In this document: positions 36,739-44,957 of the stretch, piece after piece
Layout: every line of letters begins with the position of its first letter
Numbering within the stretch: the first letter of the stretch is position 1
From: Nitrospira defluvii
GTDB taxonomy: Bacteria; Nitrospirota; Nitrospiria; Nitrospirales; Nitrospiraceae
DNA length: 64,000 nt
Assembly (NCBI GenBank): GCA_000196815.1
Contig: FP929003.1
Location: 4,239,501-4,303,500, forward strand
Direction of reading: 5' to 3'
Translations under genes and position numbers: made by a program
The notes under the pieces: generated by a model
Database searches by the model: none
Told to the model about the DNA's origin: nothing
The model's input: the letters and a program-made list of their open reading frames with translations, nothing else

Positions 36739-37179
36739 TCACCGGGTAACAGGACGCGACACGGTGATGGGACGTTGGTGATGCCACAAGTAGAACGAAT
36801 AGAGCGTTGCCGTCAGCACAACGCTCATCAGCAGCATGAGGCACAACACCGCGAGGGCGCCACCCGTGGCATTGTGGTAGGTCCCGTAAATCACGTGCAA
36901 CGGCTGGTCGGTGAAGGGACTGAAGTGGGACAGCCATCCAAAGATCAATCCTCCGCATCCGACGATGGCCCAGAACAGGGGCCCGACAACCCCTCTGCGG
37001 GACAGCCGTACTCCCACTCCGATCACGAGGTAGATGGCGGCAACGACGAGCACAAACCCAACCGATTGCCCATCAAGCGGCCAGTGGAAGTCTCCTCGAA
37101 TCATATGGTCGAGCGTATGCACCCCATTCAGCCAGGCAATAACCAGGATCAGGCGGAGCAGGAAACGATCCACAGTCAT
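36739..37179 (-). CDS. Four-helix membrane protein of unknown function
   Basis: 146 residues with four transmembrane segments (LRLILVIAWLNGV; FVLVVAAIYLVIGVGV; LFWAIVGCGGLIFGWLS; ALAVLCLMLLMSVVLTATLYSFYL). His residues H21, H25 and H96 or so sit near membrane edges and could bind metal or heme, but that is speculative. Its start overlaps the upstream CoA-binding gene by four bases. Confidence 0.72.
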   Translation of the reverse strand: MTVDRFLLRLILVIAWLNGVHTLDHMIRGDFHWPLDGQSVGFVLVVAAIYLVIGVGVRLSRRGVVGPLFWAIVGCGGLIFGWLSHFSPFTDQPLHVIYGTYHNATGGALAVLCLMLLMSVVLTATLYSFYLWHHQRPITVSRPVTR

Positions 37180-37622
37180 ACGTTCGCCGGCCTGACACCC
37201 GGGCCCTCCTCACTGACGCAACGCATATGCTCCTTCAGCCAGCAACGATCCATCACCACCTGCAACCCGGCCCGGCGCGCACGCTCAGCCGCCGCCTCGT
37301 TAATCACGCCCTCCTGGAGCCAGACCGCCTTGGCCTTGATCCGGATGGCTTCATCGACGACCGCGCCCGCCTCTTCAGATCGTCGGAAAATAGTCACCAT
37401 CTCGACCGGACCGGGCACAGCAGAGAGTGCCGGATAAGCCCGCTCCCCCAACACGTTCGACTCTCGCGGATTGACCGGAACCACCACCTTGCCCTGCTGC
37501 TGCATGTAGGCGGCCACGCGGTATGACGGTCGTGCCGGATTCGACGACAGTCCCACCACGGCAATCGTCCGGCATTCTCGGATCAGCCTCGCGAGCCACT
37601 CCTGCGACTCGTCACCTGTCAT
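37176..37622 (-). CDS. CoA-binding domain protein
   Basis: 148 residues, a single CoA-binding Rossmann domain: IAVVGLSSNPARPSYRVAAYMQQQG, then VVPVNPRESNVLGERAYPAL, and KAVWLQEGVINEAAAERAR. Family members bind CoA or act as small regulators of acylation; none is biochemically clear. Overlaps neighbours by four bases on both sides (ATGA), so it is translated from an msrA-CoA-binding-membrane protein operon. Confidence 0.9.
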   Translation of the reverse strand: MTGDESQEWLARLIRECRTIAVVGLSSNPARPSYRVAAYMQQQGKVVVPVNPRESNVLGERAYPALSAVPGPVEMVTIFRRSEEAGAVVDEAIRIKAKAVWLQEGVINEAAAERARRAGLQVVMDRCWLKEHMRCVSEEGPGVRPANV

Positions 37623-38242
37623 GGAGCCCCCCAGAGATCTTCCAATCGCTGCGCCCGCCCGCAGTTGTATTTGTAGAATTTGTACCGGACCGGATTCTTC
37701 TTATAAAAATCCTGGTGATAGTCCTCGGCCGGATAAAACGTCGAAGCCAGGGTGAGCTCCGTAACAATCCTCCCCGGGAGCCGCGCGGATTGCTCGATGG
37801 CGCCTTTCGACTCCTCCGCCAGGCGTTTCTCTTCGTCGCCCAGATAAAAGATCACGGCCCGGTATTGGCTGCCATGGTCGCAAAACTGTGCATTCGGCGT
37901 GACCGGGTCCACATTGCGCCAAAAGGCATCGAGTAAGGCGGTGTAACTCACCTTGGCTGGATCGTAGACCACTTCTACCGACTCGGCATGACCCGTTCCA
38001 CCAGCGGAGACCTGTTCATAGGTGGGATGTTCGACCCGCCCACCCATATATCCGCTGGTCACCGATGTGACACCCGGCACTTTCTCGAACACTTCCTCCA
38101 TGCACCAGAAACACCCTCCGGCGAAATACGCTTTCGCCGTACCGGCAGGACCGGCGGCCTGCCCGGCCGAGGCCAGTGAACCTGCCAGCACCATCGCCAA
38201 AACCAGCCACGTATAAATGCCTCTACCCGTCACGATGTTCAT
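37619..38242 (-). CDS. msrA: Exported peptide-methionine (S)-S-oxide reductase
   Basis: 207 residues with an N-terminal signal (LVLAMVLAGSLASAGQAAG) followed by a full MsrA domain: catalytic Cys in GGCFWCMEEVF, GYMGG, GTGHAESVEV, and TFYPAEDYHQDF. The export signal indicates repair of oxidised methionine in the periplasm. No MsrB domain or gene is adjacent. Confidence 0.93.
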   Translation of the reverse strand: MNIVTGRGIYTWLVLAMVLAGSLASAGQAAGPAGTAKAYFAGGCFWCMEEVFEKVPGVTSVTSGYMGGRVEHPTYEQVSAGGTGHAESVEVVYDPAKVSYTALLDAFWRNVDPVTPNAQFCDHGSQYRAVIFYLGDEEKRLAEESKGAIEQSARLPGRIVTELTLASTFYPAEDYHQDFYKKNPVRYKFYKYNCGRAQRLEDLWGAP

Positions 38243-38419
38243 AGAATGAATCCTCCCTGCAACTGACCCTGCTCCTCGCTGTTCATCTTACCAAAGCACA
38301 TGAGCGGCTGCGATCGCGGTGCCGGTCATTTTCCCGTTAGGCGGCGGACCGACTCCATGGTTGCGCAACAGAGCGGCTCAGCTCACACGCGATGTCGGCA
38401 TTCCACTTCTCTGCTGGAC

Positions 38420-38654
38420 GTGCCAAAAGGCTGTCCGGCAAGGCCGCAGCGATGCAAGGAGACGAGGCAACATTTTTCTTACCCGCCCACCCCAAGCCTG
38501 CCGAGACAGGCTCCTTTCCCGCGTACGGTACGTTGAGATTCAGCGGTTCATGACGCGCTGAATACAGCGCGTCACGTTAGTGAACGCCGCCGAGATAGTG
38601 AGGCTGCCGTGTCTTGCGAGAACGCCGCTGGCGGCCTTTTTCCGCATCCTGCCA
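38420..38654. repeat. Dispersed structured repeat, type 1, copy A
   Basis: About 235 bases. The left end (TGCCAAAAGGCTGTCCGGC, from 38421) pairs imperfectly with the right end (GCTGGCGGCCTTTTTCCGCA, to 38646). It contains the shared blocks CGGCAAGGCCGCAGCGA (38437-38453), GTACGGTACGTTGAG (38523-38537) and GCGAGAACGCCGCTGGCGG (38616-38634). It is one of the two long copies and carries a 47-base inner block (38567-38613) also found in copy C. Confidence 0.8.
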
Positions 38655-38703
38655 GTATCTACGAGCGTCGCAATCGACTGGATGTTTCTGTATGATAGGC
38701 GGG

Positions 38704-39177
38704 ATGAGACGACTGATTTCGTGTGCGGGATTGATGGCGGCGCTGATGCTTTCCGGATGCGCCTTCTGGTTCATGAAAGGGGAGGCACCGGAAGTCCTGG
38801 TGACCAACGTCACGCCGCTGGAGGCGAGTGCCTTCGAACAGCGACTTCAGGTGGATCTTCGTATTCGGAACCCCAATGACTTTGATCTCGCCGTCACCGG
38901 CATCGACTTCCGGCTCGATCTCAATGGTAGCCGATTGGTCCGTGGGCTCGGCAATAAGGAACTGGTCGTCCCCAGGCTGAGCGATTCCGTCACATCGGTC
39001 GAAACAAGTACCTCGACCTTACAGGTCGTCCGCCAGCTACTATCCTTCTCCGGCGACCAGCCGCTCATCTACCACGTCACAGGTGTGCTGCACACCAAGG
39101 AAGGCCGCCTCCCGTTCGATAGCTCCGGGGTGCTGCTGGACAAGGGTGCCCTCTCCCGTTCTCCCTCTGCCCAGTAG
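38704..39177 (+). CDS. LEA14/WHy-domain lipoprotein
   Basis: 157 residues from ATG 38704 (38692 also possible). The leader ends in LMLSGC (lipobox). The mature part fits the water-stress/hypersensitive-response (WHy, LEA type 2) beta-sandwich: LRIRNPNDFDLAVTGIDFRLDLNG and a C-terminal IYHVTGVLHTKEGRLPFD. Bacterial members are linked to desiccation or envelope stress; the role here is inferred from family only. Confidence 0.83.
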   Translation: MRRLISCAGLMAALMLSGCAFWFMKGEAPEVLVTNVTPLEASAFEQRLQVDLRIRNPNDFDLAVTGIDFRLDLNGSRLVRGLGNKELVVPRLSDSVTSVETSTSTLQVVRQLLSFSGDQPLIYHVTGVLHTKEGRLPFDSSGVLLDKGALSRSPSAQ

Positions 39178-39204
39178 CAGATCTCAACGTACTGCTGGTA
39201 AGAG

Positions 39205-39330
39205 ACAGGTGGCTCAAACAGCCTATCCAGCAAGGCCGCAGCAATGCGAACAGACGAGGCGTACCCCTGCGGTACGTTGAGTCTGAGAACGGTGCAAGAA
39301 CGAAGCTGGGAGACTGTTTCAGCCGCCTGT
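39205..39330. repeat. Dispersed structured repeat, type 1, copy B
   Basis: 126 bases with terminal inverted repeats: 39205-39221 matches the reverse complement of 39314-39330 at 15 of 17 positions. It shares CAGCAAGGCCGCAGC and CGGTACGTTGAG with the other copies, the latter being half of a small hairpin (GTACC / GGTAC). It fills the space between the convergent LEA14-like and TIGR00725-like genes. Confidence 0.85.
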
Positions 39331-39860
39331 TAGACGCCCCAGGAGCGCGCGCCTTGGACCAGATCCGGTTGCTGCTGTTCGAACTGCTTCAGCATGAGTC
39401 CAATGGCTTCTTCCGGACTGTCCACAGAAGCGATCAGCCGCCCGCCGAGTTTCTTGAAAAATTTCTCCTCAGCCGGCGTGGCTCCGACCAGAATCACCGG
39501 CTTTCCCGCCTTGAGCGCAAGCGCCACCTCCGACACAGTGCCGGCCCCCATCAGCCCGCAGACCACCACCACATTGCTGGACATGACGTTAACGTTGTTG
39601 CGGGCATTGCCCATTTCGGTGATGATGGCCAGATCGACATACTTGGACACACGTTCACGAGCCGAAGGCAGCACCCCGATCGTCAGGCTGCCGGGAACCT
39701 TCTTGGCGCCCTGACAGGCGGCATCCATCACGCCGACGTCACGACCACCGGTCAGCACCACCCACTCGCGTCGCGCAATCAATTCACCCAGCACGCGAGC
39801 ATTGTCGACATCTTTTTTCCTGGCCTTGGCCGGCCCCATGACTCCTACAATGTATCGCAT
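39330..39860 (-). CDS. TIGR00725-like Rossmann-fold protein (LOG-related)
   Basis: 176 residues from ATG 39860 (AAGGATAGG upstream); the frame continues to 40298 only through the neighbouring methyltransferase gene. Features: IVGVMGPAKA at the N-terminus, LTGGRDVGVMDAACQGAK, NVMSSNVVVVCGLMGAGTVSE and ALKAGKPVILVG. It resembles lysine-decarboxylase-like/LOG proteins, but lacks the PGGxGTxxE motif of cytokinin phosphoribohydrolases, having GAGTVSE instead. Function unknown. Two bases after the methyltransferase stop. Confidence 0.82.
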   Translation of the reverse strand: MRYIVGVMGPAKARKKDVDNARVLGELIARREWVVLTGGRDVGVMDAACQGAKKVPGSLTIGVLPSARERVSKYVDLAIITEMGNARNNVNVMSSNVVVVCGLMGAGTVSEVALALKAGKPVILVGATPAEEKFFKKLGGRLIASVDSPEEAIGLMLKQFEQQQPDLVQGARSWGV

Positions 39861-39862
39861 AC

Positions 39863-40684
39863 CTATCCTTGGGTTCGCCCGCCGCATTGCGGCTGCCACC
39901 AGCCGGTCACCGCCACCGTCGCGTAATAAATGGCCCAGAAGTCCGGATCGTCGGCAAGCCTCCCATACTGCTCCATATCGGACTCGGTCACTAATCCTGT
40001 CGCCACATACTTCGCTTGAAGCTGCTCGGCAGACAATTTCATCATCTGCGGAATCAGATCGCCGCCGGCGGATAAATGTCCCTCGTGTTCCACCGTCACC
40101 TGGTCCAGGTGATGGCGCCGGAACAACACGGGCAACTTCGCACCTAACGCATGGTCCATCCCGAGGGACCTGAACATCCGTTCGATCGCCTCGCTCACTC
40201 GCCCGAATGCCGCCCGGGCCTCGTCCGGTCCAGCCACGGCGCGAGCCGCTTGAAAATCCGGTTCTTCGATCACGACCCAACCGCCCGGTTTGACGCACCG
40301 CAGCATCCGCTCAAACGCCGTCTGATAGTCCGCAATATGAATCATCACATACCGCGCATGCACCAGATCGAACGCGGCGGGCGGAAGCTCCATGTCACAG
40401 ATATCCCCTTGCAGGATTTCGATGGTCGAGCTGCCGCTCCCGCGCAGGAACCTCGGGTTCGTGTCGACAGCGACCACCTTGCCGGATGGCCCGACCCGCT
40501 GCTCCAACCAACGCACGATGGAGCCGGCGCCTGCCCCCACTTCGAGGCAGTGCCACCCGGTCGTCAATCCGGTGGCTAACATGCGTCGTTGCGTGCCCGG
40601 ATCGAAGATCCGTTCCAGCATCTGCAACCGTTCCAATTCACGTGCCTCTTCAGTGGCATGAAACACGTAATCCGTCTTCAGCAT
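39863..40684 (-). CDS. SAM-dependent methyltransferase
   Basis: 273 residues from ATG 40684 (AAAGGATAC upstream). Class I methyltransferase with the GxGxG motif in CLEVGAGAGSIVRWL, acidic end of strand 2 in VVAVDTNPRFL, QGDICDMEL and FDLVHARYVMIHI. The opening RMLATGLTTGWHCLEVG is typical of methyltransferases of type 11/25. The substrate is unknown. Confidence 0.87.
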   Translation of the reverse strand: MLKTDYVFHATEEARELERLQMLERIFDPGTQRRMLATGLTTGWHCLEVGAGAGSIVRWLEQRVGPSGKVVAVDTNPRFLRGSGSSTIEILQGDICDMELPPAAFDLVHARYVMIHIADYQTAFERMLRCVKPGGWVVIEEPDFQAARAVAGPDEARAAFGRVSEAIERMFRSLGMDHALGAKLPVLFRRHHLDQVTVEHEGHLSAGGDLIPQMMKLSAEQLQAKYVATGLVTESDMEQYGRLADDPDFWAIYYATVAVTGWWQPQCGGRTQG

Positions 40685-40740
40685 TTTGTATCCTTTGTCC
40701 GGCACATCGAGGGGCTCCGGGGCCGATCCGGCGCGGAACT

Positions 40741-42375
40741 CTAAAATCGAGACGCCGTCAATGTCACGTCGGCCTGTGCCCATGCGGCACGAAACCGGGC
40801 TTCTTCCTGGGTCGCATCCTTGTTCTGAGCCCGCAGGCTCTGCATCAGCCCGTGCAACGCCCATCCATTCTCGGGGTTGAGGCGCAAGTCTTCTCGATAC
40901 ACGGCTTCAGCCTCGGCCGGACGTTCCGCCAGCAGCAGCACCGCTCCCAGGTTGTGGCGAACCGGCTGAACCCAGAACGGCGGCTCGCTGTAGGGCAACG
41001 ACGCCTCCAACTGCAGCGCCTCGCGCAAGGCCTGAATTCCGGCCTCGTATTGCCCGCGTCGCGCGGCCATTTCCCCGACCAGGATCCGTTCGGCCACCTT
41101 CAATATCGTGCGACTGATCCTGCCTTCCGAGGTCTTGGCACGAGCGAAGGGCTTCATCGCCTTCCGGAGATTCGACAATTCCCCCTCGGCGCTTCCGAAT
41201 CGTGTGGTCGCGGCAAAGGCCAACCCGCGCGAAAAATGCCAGAGACCCGTAGTAAGCCGCAGACTCTTGGACGGCGGCGGATGCCTGATCAACTCCCCCC
41301 ACTGACCGAAGCGGGCCATGGTCAGCAGCACGGTCGGCGCATACCATTCCAGCGACGGCTCCTTGGCAATCTCGTCGGCCGGAACCTTCGCCAGCAGATC
41401 CCGCGCGACTTGTAGGGCTTCTGCGCTTCGGCCTTCCATCATCAAGGAGGCATTCAGGAAATGGAGATTGTGCGCATAGTATCCCGATGCGTAGTTGCCC
41501 TCAAGGGGGTGACGGGACAAATACTCATGATCCACCATCGCGGCGGTCGCATTGCGCTCCGACGCCTCGCGATAACGCCCCAGCCGCATGTAGATATGCG
41601 CCGGCATATGCACGAGATGTCCGGCACCCGGCATCAGCGAGGGTAACCGCTTCGCACAGTCGAGCGCGCGCTGAGGGTCGGGTGAGGCTTCGACCGCATG
41701 AATGTAGTAGTGACAGGCACCCGGATGATCCGGGTGCTCCCGCAGCGCCGCTTCCAAGATGGCCACAATCTCCTCCGTCCCCGGTTGAGGCCGTCCATCC
41801 GCGCGCCAGTAGTCCCATGGCCGGAGCACCATCATGGCTTCAGCCGCTATGGTCGCGGCATCGGCATCATCGGGAGCATCCCGCGCCACCTGCCGCATCG
41901 CTTTGGCATAGGCGTCGTCCTTCGCCTTGCGGGTGACTGATTTCTTGACTGAGTAGCGAACGGCAAGGGCCTCCACATAGGCTCGCTCCCTGGCGGTGGC
42001 CTGCGACAGACGCGCAGTAGCCTTCTGCACCGCCTCCACGGCGCGGGGCTCAAGCTTGGGATCCATGGCCGCGTTGATGTTCGGCCCCAGGCTCAACGCC
42101 AGACCCCAATAAGGCATGGGCGCATCGGGATCGAGACGGGAGGCCTCGGTGAACGCCGCAAGCGCTTCCTCGTGATTGAAGGCATAGACCAGCCGGAGCC
42201 CTTGATCGAAAAATTTTTGCGCGAGGTCTGAGCTCGTAGTGATCTGATGATGTAGAGAACCGAGATTCTCGAACAGCGTGACCTCTGCCCGCGCGACTCC
42301 ACCCGAAACAGGCCACGCCAACCCCGCGACCATCAAGCCGTGAACCAGCGCCCTCGCATATCGCCCCTGTATCAT
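40741..42375 (-). CDS. TPR-repeat exported protein
   Basis: 544 residues from ATG 42375 (GGAGAGGGACG upstream). A signal peptide (ALVHGLMVAGLAWPVSGGVARA) is followed by several TPR helices: FFDQGLRLVYAFNHEEALAAFTEA, PGACHYYIHAVEASPDPQRAL, and a C-terminal HNLGAVLLLAERPAEAEAVYRED. The conserved HYYIHAVE and GHLVHMPAHIYMRLGRY segments are typical of a TPR family seen in many environmental genomes without assigned function. Confidence 0.84.
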   Translation of the reverse strand: MIQGRYARALVHGLMVAGLAWPVSGGVARAEVTLFENLGSLHHQITTSSDLAQKFFDQGLRLVYAFNHEEALAAFTEASRLDPDAPMPYWGLALSLGPNINAAMDPKLEPRAVEAVQKATARLSQATARERAYVEALAVRYSVKKSVTRKAKDDAYAKAMRQVARDAPDDADAATIAAEAMMVLRPWDYWRADGRPQPGTEEIVAILEAALREHPDHPGACHYYIHAVEASPDPQRALDCAKRLPSLMPGAGHLVHMPAHIYMRLGRYREASERNATAAMVDHEYLSRHPLEGNYASGYYAHNLHFLNASLMMEGRSAEALQVARDLLAKVPADEIAKEPSLEWYAPTVLLTMARFGQWGELIRHPPPSKSLRLTTGLWHFSRGLAFAATTRFGSAEGELSNLRKAMKPFARAKTSEGRISRTILKVAERILVGEMAARRGQYEAGIQALREALQLEASLPYSEPPFWVQPVRHNLGAVLLLAERPAEAEAVYREDLRLNPENGWALHGLMQSLRAQNKDATQEEARFRAAWAQADVTLTASRF

Positions 42376-42534
42376 CGTCCCTCTCCTGCTCGGGTCATCG
42401 TGTGTCAGACGGACCGCGCCGTCATCCCGCACCGACTCCACCGCCCCACAGAACGGCACAAATTAGCAGTCCCGTCGAGAAGTTGCTAGTCGGAGCACGT
42501 CGACAAGAGAAGATCGGTTGAACTAGCTCGAATG

Positions 42535-42762
42535 CAGGGCGCTCAAAACGGTCGTCCAGCGAGGCCGCAGCGAGGTCCACGGCGCGAAGAATAATGAGCG
42601 CCACGTTTGTGGACGCCGGCGAGACGGTGAGGCGGCCGTGTCATAGCTGCGGCGTTATGTGCGTACCCGACCGCACCGTCCAAGACAGACCTTTTCCCAA
42701 TTGGGTACGTTGAGGTTCTGAACGATGCGAGAACAAAGCTGGCGGTCGTTTTGAGCGTCCTG
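42535..42762. repeat. Dispersed structured repeat, type 1, copy C
   Basis: 228 bases. The left end CAGGGCGCTCAAAACG (42535-42550) matches the reverse complement of the right end CGTTTTGAGCGTCCTG (42747-42762) at 15 of 16 positions. It contains CAGCGAGGCCGCAGCGAGG, GGGTACGTTGAGG and GCGAGAACAAAGCTGGCGG, and the same inner 47-base block as copy A at 42596-42642. A long copy, between the TPR protein and the coiled-coil gene. Confidence 0.85.
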
Positions 42763-42777
42763 CTCGATCGACAGGAA

Positions 42778-43485
42778 TCAGGCGTTGAGGTAGGGAGTCT
42801 GGGATGCTTCGGTAGAAGCCTCCCGTCGGTCTCTCGAAGATTTCTTGTCACGGTCACGATACGGAATCGCGCGTGACGGCACGAGGGAGAGCTGCAGCTC
42901 GGCAGGCTGCGCCAGCTCCATGTCCTTGCCCATGTACATCAAGACCTTCTGCTGGGAGGTCACCAGAGCCCGCAAATCTTGCAACTGCGCCGTCAACTCT
43001 TCGACCTGGACCTGTTGAGTCGACACCTGTTCCCGCAATTGATCGACTTCCGCCTGGGTGGACCGGGTATGTTCGATGACCCACTCCTTGAGCTCACGCG
43101 CCTGCGCGGTCAGTGCACGCTGTACAAAGCCCGCACGGTCGCGCAACCGGAAAATGAGATCACCGACGGCGCCATCCCACCGACGGGCGGGAAGCAGCCC
43201 ATGTTCCGCCTGGACCTCATGCTCGATATGACGCGCGACAGGAGCCCCCAGCCATTTCGAGACCCGTTGTCCCAGAGGCTGTTCCGTCCGGTCCTCAGAG
43301 CTGCCGTACTGGCACCAATCCTCGAACCGCTCGGTCATATCTTCCAGCTTGACGAACACCTTTCCGATCGCCGCGCGCAACGGCGAGGGCGCAAACGGAT
43401 TCGCCGCTCCTTTGTCACCCTTGTCAGGAGCGAACGTCAGGAGATGAATCGGTTTTTCGGCTAACCGCTGCTGTTTACGCTTCAT
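42778..43485 (-). CDS. Coiled-coil protein of unknown function
   Basis: 235 residues. No signal peptide. The first half has SPLRAAIGKVFVKLEDMTERFEDW and WDGAVGDLIFRLRDRAGF; the second (about 130-185) is a heptad-rich coiled coil (EVDQLREQVSTQQVQVEELTAQLQ in parts), then a basic tail (YRDRDKKSSRDRREAS). Features are vaguely like phasin-type or PHA-associated coiled-coil proteins, but no family was recognised. Confidence 0.6.
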   Translation of the reverse strand: MKRKQQRLAEKPIHLLTFAPDKGDKGAANPFAPSPLRAAIGKVFVKLEDMTERFEDWCQYGSSEDRTEQPLGQRVSKWLGAPVARHIEHEVQAEHGLLPARRWDGAVGDLIFRLRDRAGFVQRALTAQARELKEWVIEHTRSTQAEVDQLREQVSTQQVQVEELTAQLQDLRALVTSQQKVLMYMGKDMELAQPAELQLSLVPSRAIPYRDRDKKSSRDRREASTEASQTPYLNA

Positions 43486-43610
43486 AGGGACACCGGCATC
43501 TTATCGGTCGGTACTCGTTCATTCATTACTCTTTCCACTAGTCCGAGTCAATGGCCGGAACAGGTTTTTTGCCCTCCGGAGCCCCCGGATTCCCGTGACC
43601 ATGACCAGGC

Positions 43611-44957
43611 CTAGAATCGAGTGACGCTTGAAAAATTAAAGTCGTGGATCCTCATGGCAGGCACCAGTGCCTTACCGGTTTCCGACGTGACCGCTTCGAC
43701 CGGGGCGGTGTAGGTCTCCACCTGGTTAAAGGCCCGTAGGGGGCTTTCGTGAAACCGGAAGTTTCGGACGGCCGACGTGATCTCCCCGTTTTCAATGAGG
43801 AAGGTGCCATCCCGCGTCATGCCGGTGAGTGTCAGATCGGACGGATTGACGGGGCGGATATACCAGAAATTCGTCACCAGGATGCCTCGCTGGGTCGTGC
43901 GGATCAGATCGTCCACCCTTGTGCCGACGGGACGTTCACCGGACAAGTAGGGCGACTCCAGCGTCGTCAGTGGATCGATCCCATGTTCCTGCGCGGTATA
44001 CCGGTCGTGCAACAACCGGTTGAGCACCCCCGCCTCAATCCAACTGGATTCGATGACCGGGAGCCCTTCACTCGTAAATCCATGGCCGAGCAGGTCGGCA
44101 TGGGCCGGTTGATTGAACAGGGACAACCGACGGTCAAGGATCCGGGTATTCAATTTTCTGCTGAACGGACTCGTCCCCTTGTAAAAGGATTTCGCATCCA
44201 GCATCCAGATCATCCAGCTCAGCAGCCCGGCCACGGCGGCCGGTTCCAGGATCACCGTATACCGGCCCGGCGGCAATTCTTGCGGCTCGTCCGCCCCCCG
44301 TTTAGCTTTGATGATGGCCGCCAGTGTGCGCTCCTGCACATGTAAACGATCGATAGAGCGATGGGCCGCCGCCGACCAGCCCGTGGCTTCGCCGGCCTGC
44401 ACCGTCAGGCTGAACCGTGCCTCGGTGCGTTCCTCGTAGGCCCTCAAACCCGTGTCAGCCGCCAGACCCACGATGGCCGTGCCGGACGACACCGTCCCGG
44501 CCGCGTTCAAATTTTCCATCTTACATTGGCCGATGGCCTCACGCGCATAGTCGAGCCGCCGTGCCGGTCCGGCTGCGCTCGTTTCGGGACGCGAGGTCGG
44601 CAGCGATAGATAGGTCTGCGGCCCGACGGGGGGAAGGTATTCGGGATCTTCAGGAGAGACGCGGGCGATGCACTCGGCCTGCTTCAGCGTTTCCCGCACC
44701 GCGCCGGCAGTGAAATCCGTCGTGCTCGCTGTGCCATGTTGTCGGCCGAAGGCCACCGTGATCGACAGGGCGCCACGCCGCTGATTCACATTCTGAATGA
44801 CCTGATTGTTCGCAAAGCGAGTCGTTCCGCCATGAACGTCGCGCAATGACAGTTGGGTATGGTCCCCGGTCGAATGGCTCATCACCAGATCGGCCAGGAA
44901 CTCGAATTCCTGCCGGCCGGTCAACTTGGGCCAGGATGGGGTGATCGACGACGTCAT
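43611..44957 (-). CDS. pmbA: TldD/PmbA family metalloprotease, PmbA-type subunit
   Basis: 448 residues from ATG 44957, overlapping the tldD stop by four bases. It lacks the HExxxH zinc motif, as PmbA/TldE proteins do, and has the family C-terminus (LTLTGMTRDGTFLIENGEITSAVRNFRF). With TldD it forms a heterodimeric protease that, in E. coli, degrades unfolded peptides and matures microcin B17 and the antitoxin CcdA. No peptide precursor gene is obvious nearby. Confidence 0.92.
   Translation of the reverse strand: MTSSITPSWPKLTGRQEFEFLADLVMSHSTGDHTQLSLRDVHGGTTRFANNQVIQNVNQRRGALSITVAFGRQHGTASTTDFTAGAVRETLKQAECIARVSPEDPEYLPPVGPQTYLSLPTSRPETSAAGPARRLDYAREAIGQCKMENLNAAGTVSSGTAIVGLAADTGLRAYEERTEARFSLTVQAGEATGWSAAAHRSIDRLHVQERTLAAIIKAKRGADEPQELPPGRYTVILEPAAVAGLLSWMIWMLDAKSFYKGTSPFSRKLNTRILDRRLSLFNQPAHADLLGHGFTSEGLPVIESSWIEAGVLNRLLHDRYTAQEHGIDPLTTLESPYLSGERPVGTRVDDLIRTTQRGILVTNFWYIRPVNPSDLTLTGMTRDGTFLIENGEITSAVRNFRFHESPLRAFNQVETYTAPVEAVTSETGKALVPAMRIHDFNFSSVTRF

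Noticed and set aside
35218-37437. 739-codon open frame on the plus strand
   Set aside because: It runs across several well-supported minus-strand genes (aminotransferase, lytic transglycosylase, lipoprotein, membrane protein). Its translation is Arg/His/Pro-rich without domain signals, typical of a high-GC antisense frame.
39330-40298. Longer version of the TIGR00725-like gene starting at 40298
   Set aside because: The extra N-terminal part is out-of-frame methyltransferase sequence; ATG 39860 has a good ribosome-binding site and gives the expected length.
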